From NCBI GenBank assembly GCA_963825505.1, contig CAWGTL010000004.1:62001-126000 (forward strand): 64,000 nt of DNA. Direction: 5' to 3'. Both the position numbers and the translations under genes were made by a program. This document shows, one piece after another, positions 25,145 to 32,983 of this stretch; the stretch's first letter is position 1, and each line of letters opens with the position of its first letter. Origin of the DNA: JBBQSN01 sp963825505 (GTDB lineage: Bacteria > Actinomycetota > Actinomycetes > Actinomycetales > CAWJMD01). The notes beneath the pieces are model-generated. The model saw nothing but the letters and a program-made list of their open reading frames with translations, was not told where the DNA came from and ran no database searches.

Positions 25145-26884
25145 GTGCACTCCTTCTCCGTCTGGGCTCCTTCTCCCACGTCCGTCGAGCTCGTCCTGCC
25201 CGCCACGTCCGAGCGGGTGACGATGACGCGCGGCGACGACGGCTGGTGGAGCGCCGACGTCGCCGACGCCGGGCACGGGACCGACTACTGGTACTCCCTC
25301 GACGGCGCCGACCCGGTGCCCGACCCCCGGTCGGCGTGGCAGCCCGACGGCGTGCACGGGCCCAGCCGGGTCTTCGACCCCTCGCTGCACCGGTGGGACG
25401 ACGGCTCGTGGACGGGTCGCGACGTGCGCGGGGCGGTGTTCTACGAGCTGCACGTCGGGACCTTCACCGACGAGGGGACGCTGGACTCCGCCGTCGCCCG
25501 GCTCGACCACCTGGTGCAGCTCGGGGTCGACGTCGTCTCGCTGATGCCGGTGGCAGCCTTCCCGGGCCGGTGGGGCTGGGGCTACGACGGCGTGGACCTG
25601 TACGCGGTGCACGAGCCGTACGGCGGTCCGGAGGCCCTGCAGCGGTTCGTCGACGCGTGCCACGGGCGCGGTCTCGCGGTCTGCCTCGACGTGGTCTACA
25701 ACCACCTCGGACCGAGCGGGAACTACCTGCACGGCTTCGGTCCGTACTTCACCGACAAGCACCACACGCCGTGGGGCCAGGCGGTGAACCTCGACGACGA
25801 CGGCAGCGAGCAGGTGCGCCGGTTCGTGGTCGACAACGCGCTGCGCTGGTTCCGTGACTTCCACGTCGACGCCCTGCGGCTCGACGCCGTGCACGCGCTC
25901 GTCGACGACTCGGAAACCCACCTGCTCGCCCAGCTGTCGGACGAGACGGCGTCTCTCGCTGCTGAGCTCGGGCGGCCGCTCGGGCTGGTCGCCGAGTCCG
26001 ACCTCAACGACGCGCGGATGGTGACGCCCACCGCCGACGGCGGGCTGGGCATGACGGCGCAGTGGAACGACGACTTCCACCACGCGGTGCACGCGCTGAC
26101 GACCGGTGAGCGGCAGGGCTACTACGTCGACTTCGGCGAGTACACGACGCTGGCCAAGGTGCTCACGTCGGTGTTCTTCCACGACGGCGGCCGATCCACC
26201 TTCCGCGACGCCGACTGGGGCGCCCCGGTGGACCGCTCCGCCGTGGGCGGGCACGCCTTCCTGGCGTACACCAGCGACCACGACCAGGTGGGCAACCGGG
26301 CGGTGGGCGACCGGCCGTCGCAGAACCTCTCCCCCGGCGTGCTGGCGGTGGCCGCCGCGCTGACGCTGACCTCGCCGTTCACGCCGATGCTGTTCATGGG
26401 CGAGGAGTGGGGCTCGGTGACGCCGTGGCAGTTCTTCACCGACCACGGCGAGCCGGACCTGGCGGAGTCGATCCGCGAGGGCCGGCGGCGCGAGTTCGCC
26501 GAGCACGGCTGGGCCGCGGAGGTGCCCGACCCGCAGGACCACGCGACCCGCGACGCCTCGGTGCTCGACTGGGAGGAGATCGCCGCGCAGCCGCACCAGC
26601 GGCTGCTGGCGTGGCACCGCGAGCTGGTCTCGCTGCGCCGCCGCGAGGACGACCTGCGCGACGACCGGCTCGACCGGGTCGAGGTCGAGCACGACGAGGC
26701 GGCGGGGTGGTTCGTGGTGCGCCGCGGCGCGCTGCGGGTGGTGCTCAACCTCTCGAGCGACCCGGTCACCGTCCCGCTCGACGTCACCGCGACCGCCACT
26801 CTCGCGGCGTGGGACGGCGCGATGCTCGGCCCGGACGGCGTGACGCTGCCCGGCCCGTCGGCCGCGGTCGTGCGGGTCGCCTGA
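25145..26884 (+). CDS. treZ: Malto-oligosyltrehalose trehalohydrolase (TreZ)
   Basis: 579 aa GH13 enzyme that releases trehalose from the TreY product. The N-terminal beta-sandwich begins FSVWAPSPTSVELVLP. The barrel has YELHVGTFT, GVDVVSLMPVAAFPGRWGWGYDGV, LRLDAVHAL (nucleophile Asp247), VAESDLND (acid/base Glu284) and SDHDQVGNR (transition-state Asp), then PMLFMGEEW. Start GTG 25145 begins at the first residue of the sandwich; earlier starts run into the SRPBCC gene. The gene lies eleven kilobases from glgX-treY although all three act in sequence. Confidence 0.95.
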   Translation: MHSFSVWAPSPTSVELVLPATSERVTMTRGDDGWWSADVADAGHGTDYWYSLDGADPVPDPRSAWQPDGVHGPSRVFDPSLHRWDDGSWTGRDVRGAVFYELHVGTFTDEGTLDSAVARLDHLVQLGVDVVSLMPVAAFPGRWGWGYDGVDLYAVHEPYGGPEALQRFVDACHGRGLAVCLDVVYNHLGPSGNYLHGFGPYFTDKHHTPWGQAVNLDDDGSEQVRRFVVDNALRWFRDFHVDALRLDAVHALVDDSETHLLAQLSDETASLAAELGRPLGLVAESDLNDARMVTPTADGGLGMTAQWNDDFHHAVHALTTGERQGYYVDFGEYTTLAKVLTSVFFHDGGRSTFRDADWGAPVDRSAVGGHAFLAYTSDHDQVGNRAVGDRPSQNLSPGVLAVAAALTLTSPFTPMLFMGEEWGSVTPWQFFTDHGEPDLAESIREGRRREFAEHGWAAEVPDPQDHATRDASVLDWEEIAAQPHQRLLAWHRELVSLRRREDDLRDDRLDRVEVEHDEAAGWFVVRRGALRVVLNLSSDPVTVPLDVTATATLAAWDGAMLGPDGVTLPGPSAAVVRVA

Positions 26885-26898
26885 CGCTCCTATCGCTG

Positions 26899-28227
26899 TC
26901 AGGCCGTGCGGCGGTGCCACGCGAGCATCGCGTGGTTGAGCTGGACGACCGGTTCGGTACTGCTGGTCGTCGATGGGTGGCCGAGGACCGGTGGTGGGTG
27001 TGAGGTGTAGGTGTGGCCGGTCGGGGTGGTGGTGGTGACGGTGCCGTCGGGATCTCGTTGCGCCGACCAGCCCGGTGCTTGTTTGGCGAGGTTGCAGCGG
27101 CGGCAGAGGCCTTGGGCGTTCTCGCGTGCGGTGGGGCCGTCGTCGGCGTAGTCCTCGACGTGGTCGGTCTCGGCGATCGGGGCGTCGCACCACGGGGTGC
27201 GGCAGGACTGGTCGGAGAGCCGGACCAGGTGGGCCAGTCCGTCGGGGAAGCGGCGGGAGCGGGAGTCCATCGCGACCAGGGCGGTGCGGTCGGGGGTGGT
27301 GTAGAGCCGGCGGAGCCAGGCCCGCCCGGCCGCACCGGCGCGGGTGACCAGGGTGCGGGCGATCAGGCCGGGGATCGGGACGGGGACCTGGCCGCGGGCG
27401 TGGACCGTGGCCGAGGCGCCGCCGTGGCCGAGCAGGGTGGTGTCGGTCATCACCAGGTCGACGTGCACGGGCACGGGCTCGGTGAGCGGGTCGCGGCCGG
27501 TGACCCTGGCGACGAACGCGTCGGCCATCACCTGCCCGCGTGAGCGGGGGTCTCCGGTGGCGGCGGCGCGGGCGGCGTCCTGCCGCAGCGCCGCGAAGCA
27601 CGCCACGCCCTCGGCCACCGGCACCAGCGCGGTGAGGTAGACCATCGTGTCCGGCGCGGGTCGGATCGTGACGGTGCGGTCGGCCTCGGCCTTGGCGGCT
27701 CGTGCCACCGCCGACTGCGGGTCGAGCTTCTGCGCCAGGCCCTTGGCGGCCCGGACCAGCGTCCCCTCCGAGGTCCCCGCCTCGTTCAGCATCGTCTCCA
27801 GCCGGGTGTCGACCTCGGCCCGGTCGTGCGCCTGCAGCACGGCGGTCTCGCGGACCAGGCAGGTCGCTGCCCACTCGGTGATCCGACCGTCGCTCAGAGC
27901 CGCCATCGTGCAGGGCATCTCGTGCACCAGCGCCGTGGCCATCCCGACGAACCTGCCACCTCGGTGCGGGGACTCACCCCGCGCCAGCGCCACCTGCTCG
28001 CCCACCCCACGGTGGGCCCGCTGGTTCGGCACCCCGGCCGCGACCTGCGCGGCCCGCTGCGAGACCACCAGCTCGGCCGTGACCCGGGCCTGCGCCGCCG
28101 AGGCCGCCCGCTTCAACTCCTCCAGCTCCCGGATCTGCTCCACGCGCCCAGCATCGTCACCAGCCACCTCGAGCGTGCGCACGTCGGCGACCATCGTCGC
28201 GACAGGGGTCGGAGCGTCATCGAACAC
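26899..28227 (-). CDS. DUF222 (13E12-repeat type) HNH endonuclease, SOS controlled
   Basis: 442 aa from GTG 28227. DUF222 spans about 10-330; the C-terminal HNH domain has CRTPWCDAPIAETDHVEDY, then NAQGLCRRCNLAK, giving both Cys pairs and the catalytic His. It belongs to the family represented by the REP13E12 proteins of mycobacteria. The start codon lies inside a perfect LexA palindrome, so the protein begins (M)FD, as many 13E12 proteins begin MFD/MFE. A TAGGAT -10 box seven bases before the GTG points to a leaderless mRNA. A TTG start at 28263 is possible in frame but would lie upstream of that promoter. The cellular role is unknown. Confidence 0.9.
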   Translation of the reverse strand: MFDDAPTPVATMVADVRTLEVAGDDAGRVEQIRELEELKRAASAAQARVTAELVVSQRAAQVAAGVPNQRAHRGVGEQVALARGESPHRGGRFVGMATALVHEMPCTMAALSDGRITEWAATCLVRETAVLQAHDRAEVDTRLETMLNEAGTSEGTLVRAAKGLAQKLDPQSAVARAAKAEADRTVTIRPAPDTMVYLTALVPVAEGVACFAALRQDAARAAATGDPRSRGQVMADAFVARVTGRDPLTEPVPVHVDLVMTDTTLLGHGGASATVHARGQVPVPIPGLIARTLVTRAGAAGRAWLRRLYTTPDRTALVAMDSRSRRFPDGLAHLVRLSDQSCRTPWCDAPIAETDHVEDYADDGPTARENAQGLCRRCNLAKQAPGWSAQRDPDGTVTTTTPTGHTYTSHPPPVLGHPSTTSSTEPVVQLNHAMLAWHRRTA

Positions 28228-28236
28228 GTGTTCGAT
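28219..28236. promoter_or_regulatory. LexA (SOS) box over the HNH start codon
   Basis: ATCGAACACGTGTTCGAT is a perfect 18-bp palindrome and matches the actinobacterial SOS consensus TCGAAC-N4-GTTCGA. Read on the minus strand, its central GTG is the start codon of the DUF222-HNH gene, and the adjoining TAGGAT (28240-28235) is a well-placed -10 element. LexA bound here would cover the transcription start. Confidence 0.9.
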
Positions 28237-28334
28237 CCTACTCCTATCAGCCCTCCGGAACAACCATTTCGCTGTACTCGATTCGACTCAGCCGCCGCCC
28301 GTGGCGACGCCCGAGATTCCTGCTACCTGAGCGT

Positions 28335-28349
28335 GAGCCCAATGGGCTC
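28335..28349 (-). terminator. Hairpin after zapE, possible terminator
   Basis: GAGCCCA-A-TGGGCTC, a 7-bp perfect inverted repeat, lies 23 bases beyond the zapE stop and is followed by a CCCGCGCGGG-type repeat. There is no T-tract. It may end zapE transcription before the SOS promoter region. Confidence 0.35.
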
Positions 28350-28371
28350 CCCGCGCGGGCCTAGGTGGGTC

Positions 28372-29394
28372 TCAGCGGTCCGAAATGGGTAATTCTGAGC
28401 GTGCCATGGCGGTCAGCCTCGAGAGGGCGCGGCGGTACTTCTTCCGGTAACCACCCGCGAGCATCTCGTCGCTGAACAACGCGTCGAGCCGCGCGCCGGA
28501 CGACCGCACCACGACGTCGCGGTCGTACATCCGGTCCACGAGCGCCACCAGCCGGAGCCCCACGTTCTGGTCGGTGACCTGCTCGACCCGGGACCACAGC
28601 GCCACCTGCACGTCGTCGAGCAGCGCGCCGTAGCGACTCGGATGCACCCGGGCGAGATACGTTGTCAACGAACCGAAGTCGTCGTGCGCTACGCCGCCAC
28701 GAGCGCCAAGACCAGTGAGCTCGTCGTCCGCCAGCGGCTCCGGTGGCACCGGGTTGCCGCGGTGCCGGTAGTCCTCGCCGTCGATGCGCAGCACGTCGAA
28801 GTGGCCCGCCACCGCCTGGATCTCGCGCAGGAAGTCGTCGGCGGCGAAGCGACCCTCCCCGAGGGCGTCCGGCAGCGTGTTCGAGGTGGCCGCGAGCCGC
28901 ACACCGGCGTCCGCCAGCTCGCGCAGGAGCCGCGCCATCAGCACGGTGTCGCCAGGATCGTCGAGCTCGAACTCGTCGATGCAGACCAGCCGGTTCGCCG
29001 ACAACGCGTCGACGGCAGACCGGAAGCCCAACGCCCCCACCAGGTTCGTGTACTCGACGAACGTGCCGAACGCCTTCGGCCCGGGCACCGCGTGCCAGAG
29101 CGCGGCGAGCAGGTGCGTCTTGCCCACGCCGAAGCCGCCGTCGAGGTAGACCCCCGGACGCGTTTCCGGTGCCGACCGGCGCAACAACCGCCGAAGCCGG
29201 CCGGCTGCCGGCTCGGCCGCGGCGAACGCCCGCAGGACGTCGACCGCGGCCTGCTGACTCGGTTGCGCGGGGTCGGGCAGGTAGTCGTCGAACGACACCG
29301 AGGCGAAGTGCGGCGGCGGTACGAGGTCGGCGATCAGCCGGTCCCGGGGCACGACGGGGTCGCGGTCGACCAGCCGGGACGGGGACGCAGCCAC
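28372..29394 (-). CDS. zapE: ZapE/AFG1-family ATPase
   Basis: 340 aa AFG1-like P-loop ATPase. Walker A is GGFGVGKTHLL and Walker B VCIDEFELDD; the family signatures YLDGGFGVGKTH, FVEYTNLVGALGF and AATSNTLPDALGEGRF are all present. In E. coli ZapE acts at the division ring; in mitochondria AFG1 supports respiratory-complex turnover; the actinobacterial role is not settled. GTG 29394 is chosen because SRLVDRDP precedes the conserved LIADLVPPPHFASVSFDDY segment; GTG 29352 is an alternative. Divergent from the CHAD gene. M. tuberculosis has its orthologue (Rv2670c) beside a RibD-like gene, as here three genes away. Confidence 0.92.
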   Translation of the reverse strand: MAASPSRLVDRDPVVPRDRLIADLVPPPHFASVSFDDYLPDPAQPSQQAAVDVLRAFAAAEPAAGRLRRLLRRSAPETRPGVYLDGGFGVGKTHLLAALWHAVPGPKAFGTFVEYTNLVGALGFRSAVDALSANRLVCIDEFELDDPGDTVLMARLLRELADAGVRLAATSNTLPDALGEGRFAADDFLREIQAVAGHFDVLRIDGEDYRHRGNPVPPEPLADDELTGLGARGGVAHDDFGSLTTYLARVHPSRYGALLDDVQVALWSRVEQVTDQNVGLRLVALVDRMYDRDVVVRSSGARLDALFSDEMLAGGYRKKYRRALSRLTAMARSELPISDR

Positions 29395-29502
29395 GAGCGC
29401 CGAGCCTAGTGACCCCGCTCGGAGCACGGCCGGGTCCGGCGTCCGGGTCACGAGGGCGGCGCTCGGCCCCACGGCACGCCCTCGCGGCGTACGGTTCCGC
29501 GG

Positions 29503-30429
29503 ATGGAGGTCCGACCCGGCGACGGCGCCGCGGGCGACAGGGCGGGGGCGGGGAGCGCGGCCGCCGCCGTGCGCGACTACCTGCTCGAGCAGGTGTCGGC
29601 GCTGCACTGGGCCGTGGCCGACGGCGACGTCCACGACGCCCGGGTGGCGTGCCGCCGCACCCGCAGCGTGCTGCTGGCCCACCTCGACCTGTTCTCGCCC
29701 ACGCAGCACGACCACGTCGTGCAGGTCGCCGGACGGGCGAGGGACCTGGGCCGCGACCTGTCCGCGGCGCGCGACGCCGAGGTCGTCGAGGACGTCGTGC
29801 GTGGCTGGGCGGCCGAGCAGGCGTGGCCGCAGCCGCGCCTGGACCGGGCGCTCCGGCTCCTCGGGCCCGCCGGTGCGAGCGACGGCGCCGTCGACCGTGC
29901 CCGCACCGGCCTGGTGTCGCTCGCCGACCAGGTGGCGGCGGTGGCCTCGTCGTCGGTGTGGGGACCGGACGCGTCCGCGGCGGCGGCGCCAGGACTCGGC
30001 GGCACGAGGGCCACCGAGCACGAGCGCCTGCACCGCCGGGTCGCCCGCGCCCGCCGATCGCGGAGCGACCCGGCGGTCGACACCCGGTGGCACGACGTCC
30101 GAAAGGCGGCGAAACGGCTCCGTTACACCGCCGAGGTGGCGCACCAGTCGGGCGATCTCACCGCCGGCCCGGTGGCGGCGACCGCCCGCCGGCTGCAGAC
30201 CGCGCTCGGTGACCTGCAGGACCTGCACCTGGTGGGAGCACGCCTGCGCGAGCTCGCCCAGGACGGCGCCCCCGGCGACCCCGAGCTCGTGGCCGACCTG
30301 ACGCACCAGGCCGGCACCGCCACGGCGGCGGCACGCTCCGACCTCGAGGAGGCCCTGCGGGAGGCCGTCCCCGGGCTGGTGGGAGGATCAGGAGGTCCCA
30401 CCACCGACGTCCCGGAGGACCTGTCGTGA
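29503..30429 (+). CDS. CHAD-domain protein (putative polyphosphate binder)
   Basis: 308 aa. CHAD (conserved histidine alpha-helical domain) proteins are helical bundles with basic faces that bind polyphosphate. The two half-repeats are visible: VHDARVACRRTRSVLLAHL (about 45-65) and RWHDVRKAAKRLRYTAEVA (about 190-210), each with the conserved H-x-x-R-x-x-x-R/K-R spacing. There is no CYTH triphosphatase domain attached. Its stop overlaps the sseA start (GTGA), so it heads a four-gene run with sseA, sufE and the reductase. The PPK2 gene in the same window makes a link to polyphosphate reasonable but unproven. Confidence 0.9.
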   Translation: MEVRPGDGAAGDRAGAGSAAAAVRDYLLEQVSALHWAVADGDVHDARVACRRTRSVLLAHLDLFSPTQHDHVVQVAGRARDLGRDLSAARDAEVVEDVVRGWAAEQAWPQPRLDRALRLLGPAGASDGAVDRARTGLVSLADQVAAVASSSVWGPDASAAAAPGLGGTRATEHERLHRRVARARRSRSDPAVDTRWHDVRKAAKRLRYTAEVAHQSGDLTAGPVAATARRLQTALGDLQDLHLVGARLRELAQDGAPGDPELVADLTHQAGTATAAARSDLEEALREAVPGLVGGSGGPTTDVPEDLS

Positions 30430-31325
30430 CCCTTCCCGTCGACACCGACCCGGCGTTCGCCGCCTACGCCCACCCCGAGCGCCTCGTCAGCACCCAGTGG
30501 CTGGCGGACCACCTCGGCGACGAGCGCCTCGCGGTCGTCGAGAGCGACGAGGACGTGCTCCTCTACGAGACCGGCCACATCGAGGGTGCCGTCAAGGTCG
30601 ACTGGCACCTCGACCTCAACGACCCCGTCACCCGCGACTACGTCGACGGCGAGGGCTTCGCCCGGCTGGTGGGCGGCAAGGGCATCGGCCGCGACACCAC
30701 GGTGGTGATCTACGGCGACAAGAACAACTGGTGGGCGGCCTACGCGCTCTGGGTGTTCACCCTGTTCGGCCACGAGGACGTCCGGCTGCTCGACGGCGGG
30801 CGTACCAAGTGGGAGGCCGAGGGCCGCGAGTACACCACCGACGTCCCGTCACCCGCAGCCGTCGAGTACCCCGTCGTCGAGCGCGACGACGCCTCGATCC
30901 GCGCGTTCCTCGACGACGTGAAGGCGCACCTCGGCAAGCCGATGGTCGACGTCCGGTCCCCCGAGGAGTACACCGGCGCCCGCACGCACATGCCGGCCTA
31001 CCCCGAGGAGGGCGCGCTGCGCGGCGGGCACATCCCCGGCGCGCAGTCGGTGCCGTGGGCCCGCGCCGCCGCCGAGGACGGCACGTTCAAGCGGCGCGAC
31101 GAGCTCGAGGCGATCTACCAGGGCGAGAAGGGCCTGTCCCCGAGCGACGACGTCGTCGCCTACTGCCGCATCGGCGAGCGGTCGAGCCACACCTGGTTCG
31201 TCCTGACCCACCTGCTCGGGTTCGAGAAGGTGCGCAACTACGACGGCTCGTGGACCGAGTGGGGCAACGTCGTGCGGGTCCCCATCGTCAAGGGCGAGGA
31301 GCCCGGCGAGGTGCCGTCGCGGTGA
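30426..31325 (+). CDS. sseA: Rhodanese-type sulfurtransferase (SseA)
   Basis: 299 aa tandem rhodanese. The N-terminal inactive-type domain (about 15-140) has HIEGAVKVDWHLDLND and VVIYGDKNNWWAAYALWVF; the C-terminal catalytic domain (about 170-290) has HIPGAQSVPWA and active-site loop AYCRIGERSS, with Cys247 as the persulfide carrier. It transfers sulfane sulfur (classically from thiosulfate to cyanide) and probably feeds the co-encoded SufE. The start overlaps the CHAD stop and its own stop overlaps the sufE start. The same sseA-sufE pair exists in M. tuberculosis (Rv3283-Rv3284). Confidence 0.94.
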   Translation: MTLPVDTDPAFAAYAHPERLVSTQWLADHLGDERLAVVESDEDVLLYETGHIEGAVKVDWHLDLNDPVTRDYVDGEGFARLVGGKGIGRDTTVVIYGDKNNWWAAYALWVFTLFGHEDVRLLDGGRTKWEAEGREYTTDVPSPAAVEYPVVERDDASIRAFLDDVKAHLGKPMVDVRSPEEYTGARTHMPAYPEEGALRGGHIPGAQSVPWARAAAEDGTFKRRDELEAIYQGEKGLSPSDDVVAYCRIGERSSHTWFVLTHLLGFEKVRNYDGSWTEWGNVVRVPIVKGEEPGEVPSR

Positions 31326-31771
31326 GCGACGTCGCCCTGCCCCCGGCGCTGCAGGAGATCGCCGACGACTTCGCCGCGATGGGCGTGCCGGACCGCCTGC
31401 AGCTGCTGCTCGACTTCAGCCGCGAGCTGCCCGCGCTCCCCGAGCGGTACACCGAGCACCCCGAGCTCCTCGAGCCGGTGCCGGAGTGCCAGTCCCCGAT
31501 CTTCCTGGCCACCGAGGTCGACGGCACCGGTGCGGACGCCCCCGTGCGGCTGTTCTTCCAGGCGCCGGCGGAGGCGCCGACGACGCGCGGCTTCGCGGGC
31601 ATCCTGGCCGAGGGGCTCGCCGGCATGACGGCGGGCGAGGTCGTCGCGGTGCCGGACGACCTGTCCGACCGCCTCTCGCTGGCCGACGCCGTGAGCCTGC
31701 TGCGGCTGCGCGGGATGGCGGGCATGCTCGGCCGGATCAAGCGCCAGGTGCGGGAGAAGGCCGGGCTCTGA
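31322..31771 (+). CDS. sufE: SufE-family sulfur acceptor protein
   Basis: 149 aa, normal SufE length. Motif VPECQSPIFL carries the sulfur-accepting Cys56; the later part has GFAGILAEGLAGMTAGEVVAVP, the family's conserved loop. SufE accepts persulfide sulfur from a cysteine desulfurase (here possibly also from the rhodanese) for Fe-S assembly. GTG 31322 overlaps the sseA stop. No SUF operon is in the window. Confidence 0.92.
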   Translation: MSDVALPPALQEIADDFAAMGVPDRLQLLLDFSRELPALPERYTEHPELLEPVPECQSPIFLATEVDGTGADAPVRLFFQAPAEAPTTRGFAGILAEGLAGMTAGEVVAVPDDLSDRLSLADAVSLLRLRGMAGMLGRIKRQVREKAGL

Positions 31772-32532
31772 TGCGCGAGCTGCGCGCGGCCGGGCACGAC
31801 CTCGACCGCGACGCGCTCGTCGACCTCTACGCCTACCCCGACCCCGTCCCTCACCGCGGCTGGGTGCGGGCCAACATGGTGTCGACCCTCGACGGCGCGG
31901 TGAGCGGCGACGACGGGCTCTCCGGGTCGATCGGCTCGCCGGCAGACAAGCGGGTCTTCTCCGTCCTCCGCGGGCTCGCCGACGTGGTCGTCGCTGGCGC
32001 GGGAACCGTCCGGGCAGAGGGGTACTCGCGTCCCAGGGCCAAGGCGGAGGACGGAGAGCGGCGCGAGGAGGCAGGGCAGGCGCCGCAGCCCTGTCTCGCC
32101 GTCGTCACGGCGTCGGGCGAGGTGCCCGACCGGCTCCTCGAGGCACCGGGACGCGACGACTCCGGTTGGCGGGTCGTCGTCCTGGCGGCCTCGAGCACCG
32201 ACGCCGGCCGCCTCCGGCGCCTGCGGTCGGCTCTCGGCGACGACTGCGTCCTGCTGGCCGGCGACGAGACCGTCGACGCCGCAACGGCTCTCGACTCGCT
32301 CTCCGGACTCGGACTGCGCCGGGTGCTCATCGAGGGAGGTCCGTCGCTGCTCGGCCGCTGGCTCGAGGCGGGGGTCGTCGACGAGCTCTGTCTCACCACC
32401 TCGCCCGTGGTCGTGGGCGGCGACGCGGGCCGGGTGGTGTCCGGTCCGCCGGTGCACGCCGAGGGCCCGTGGCGGCTCGCCCACCTGGTCGAGGACGACG
32501 GCACCCTGCTGGCCCGCTGGGTGAGGGTCTGA
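31771..32532 (+). CDS. RibD C-terminal-type (pyrimidine reductase family) protein
   Basis: 253 aa with the dihydrofolate-reductase-like fold of RibD_C. Key segments are WVRANMVSTLDGAVSG at the N-terminus, a nucleotide-binding GLADVVVAGAGTVRAEGY, and LIEGGPSLLGRWLEAGVVDEL near the C-terminus, matching the NADPH-dependent 5-amino-6-ribosylaminouracil reductase family. It lacks the RibD deaminase domain, so a stand-alone reductase in riboflavin or related metabolism is likely; the substrate is unproven. The ATG overlaps the sufE stop by one base (TGATG). Comparable to M. tuberculosis Rv2671. Confidence 0.88.
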   Translation: MRELRAAGHDLDRDALVDLYAYPDPVPHRGWVRANMVSTLDGAVSGDDGLSGSIGSPADKRVFSVLRGLADVVVAGAGTVRAEGYSRPRAKAEDGERREEAGQAPQPCLAVVTASGEVPDRLLEAPGRDDSGWRVVVLAASSTDAGRLRRLRSALGDDCVLLAGDETVDAATALDSLSGLGLRRVLIEGGPSLLGRWLEAGVVDELCLTTSPVVVGGDAGRVVSGPPVHAEGPWRLAHLVEDDGTLLARWVRV

Positions 32533-32535
32533 TCG

Positions 32536-32983
32536 TCAGGGGTGCTCCCGCAACCAGGCGAGGACCTCGGCGACGTGCCCGTCCGGCGGGAACGCCGGGT
32601 AGAACACGTGCTCGACCAGGTCGTACCGGAGCACCAGCGTCTGGCGCGCGTAGAGCCGCCGACCGGCCGTCTCGAAGGTCGGCAGGCGCAGGGCGTCGGC
32701 GAGCCGGAGGTCGGGGTCGGACAGCAGCGGGTACGGCAGGTGCGGCCGCGAGCACCGGGGATGTCGTCCCACCCGGGCAGCGCGTCGACACCCGGCCTCC
32801 CCGTGCGCGGGTAGAGGAACAGGACGGTGCGGGCGCCGGACGGTCACGCACGGAGACGACCTGGCCGGTGGTGGAGGCGAGGGCGAGGTCGGGCACCGCC
32901 AGGCCGGGCAGGTGATCGGCGGCACCGTCGTCGACCGGGACGGGCAGGTCGTCGGGCAGGACCGACGGGTCGTGCGTGCTCAC
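32536..32983 (-). pseudogene. Peroxiredoxin remnant, catalytic segment deleted
   Basis: Three frames must be joined to read a thioredoxin-fold peroxiredoxin. The first (from GTG 32983) gives LPGLAVPDLALASTTGQVVSV; the second gives RTVLFLYPRTGRPGVDALPG, WDDIPGARG; the third gives LPYPLLSDPDLRLADALRLP and VFYPAFPPDGHVAEVLAWLR. In homologues GARG is followed by CTPQSCAFRDH, which holds the peroxidatic cysteine, and about 35 more residues. All of that is missing at about 32745-32755, and there is also a -1 (or +2) shift near 32835. The protein cannot be a peroxidase. The GTGA overlap with the upstream hydrolase stop is still present, so it was once part of that operon. Confidence 0.85.
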
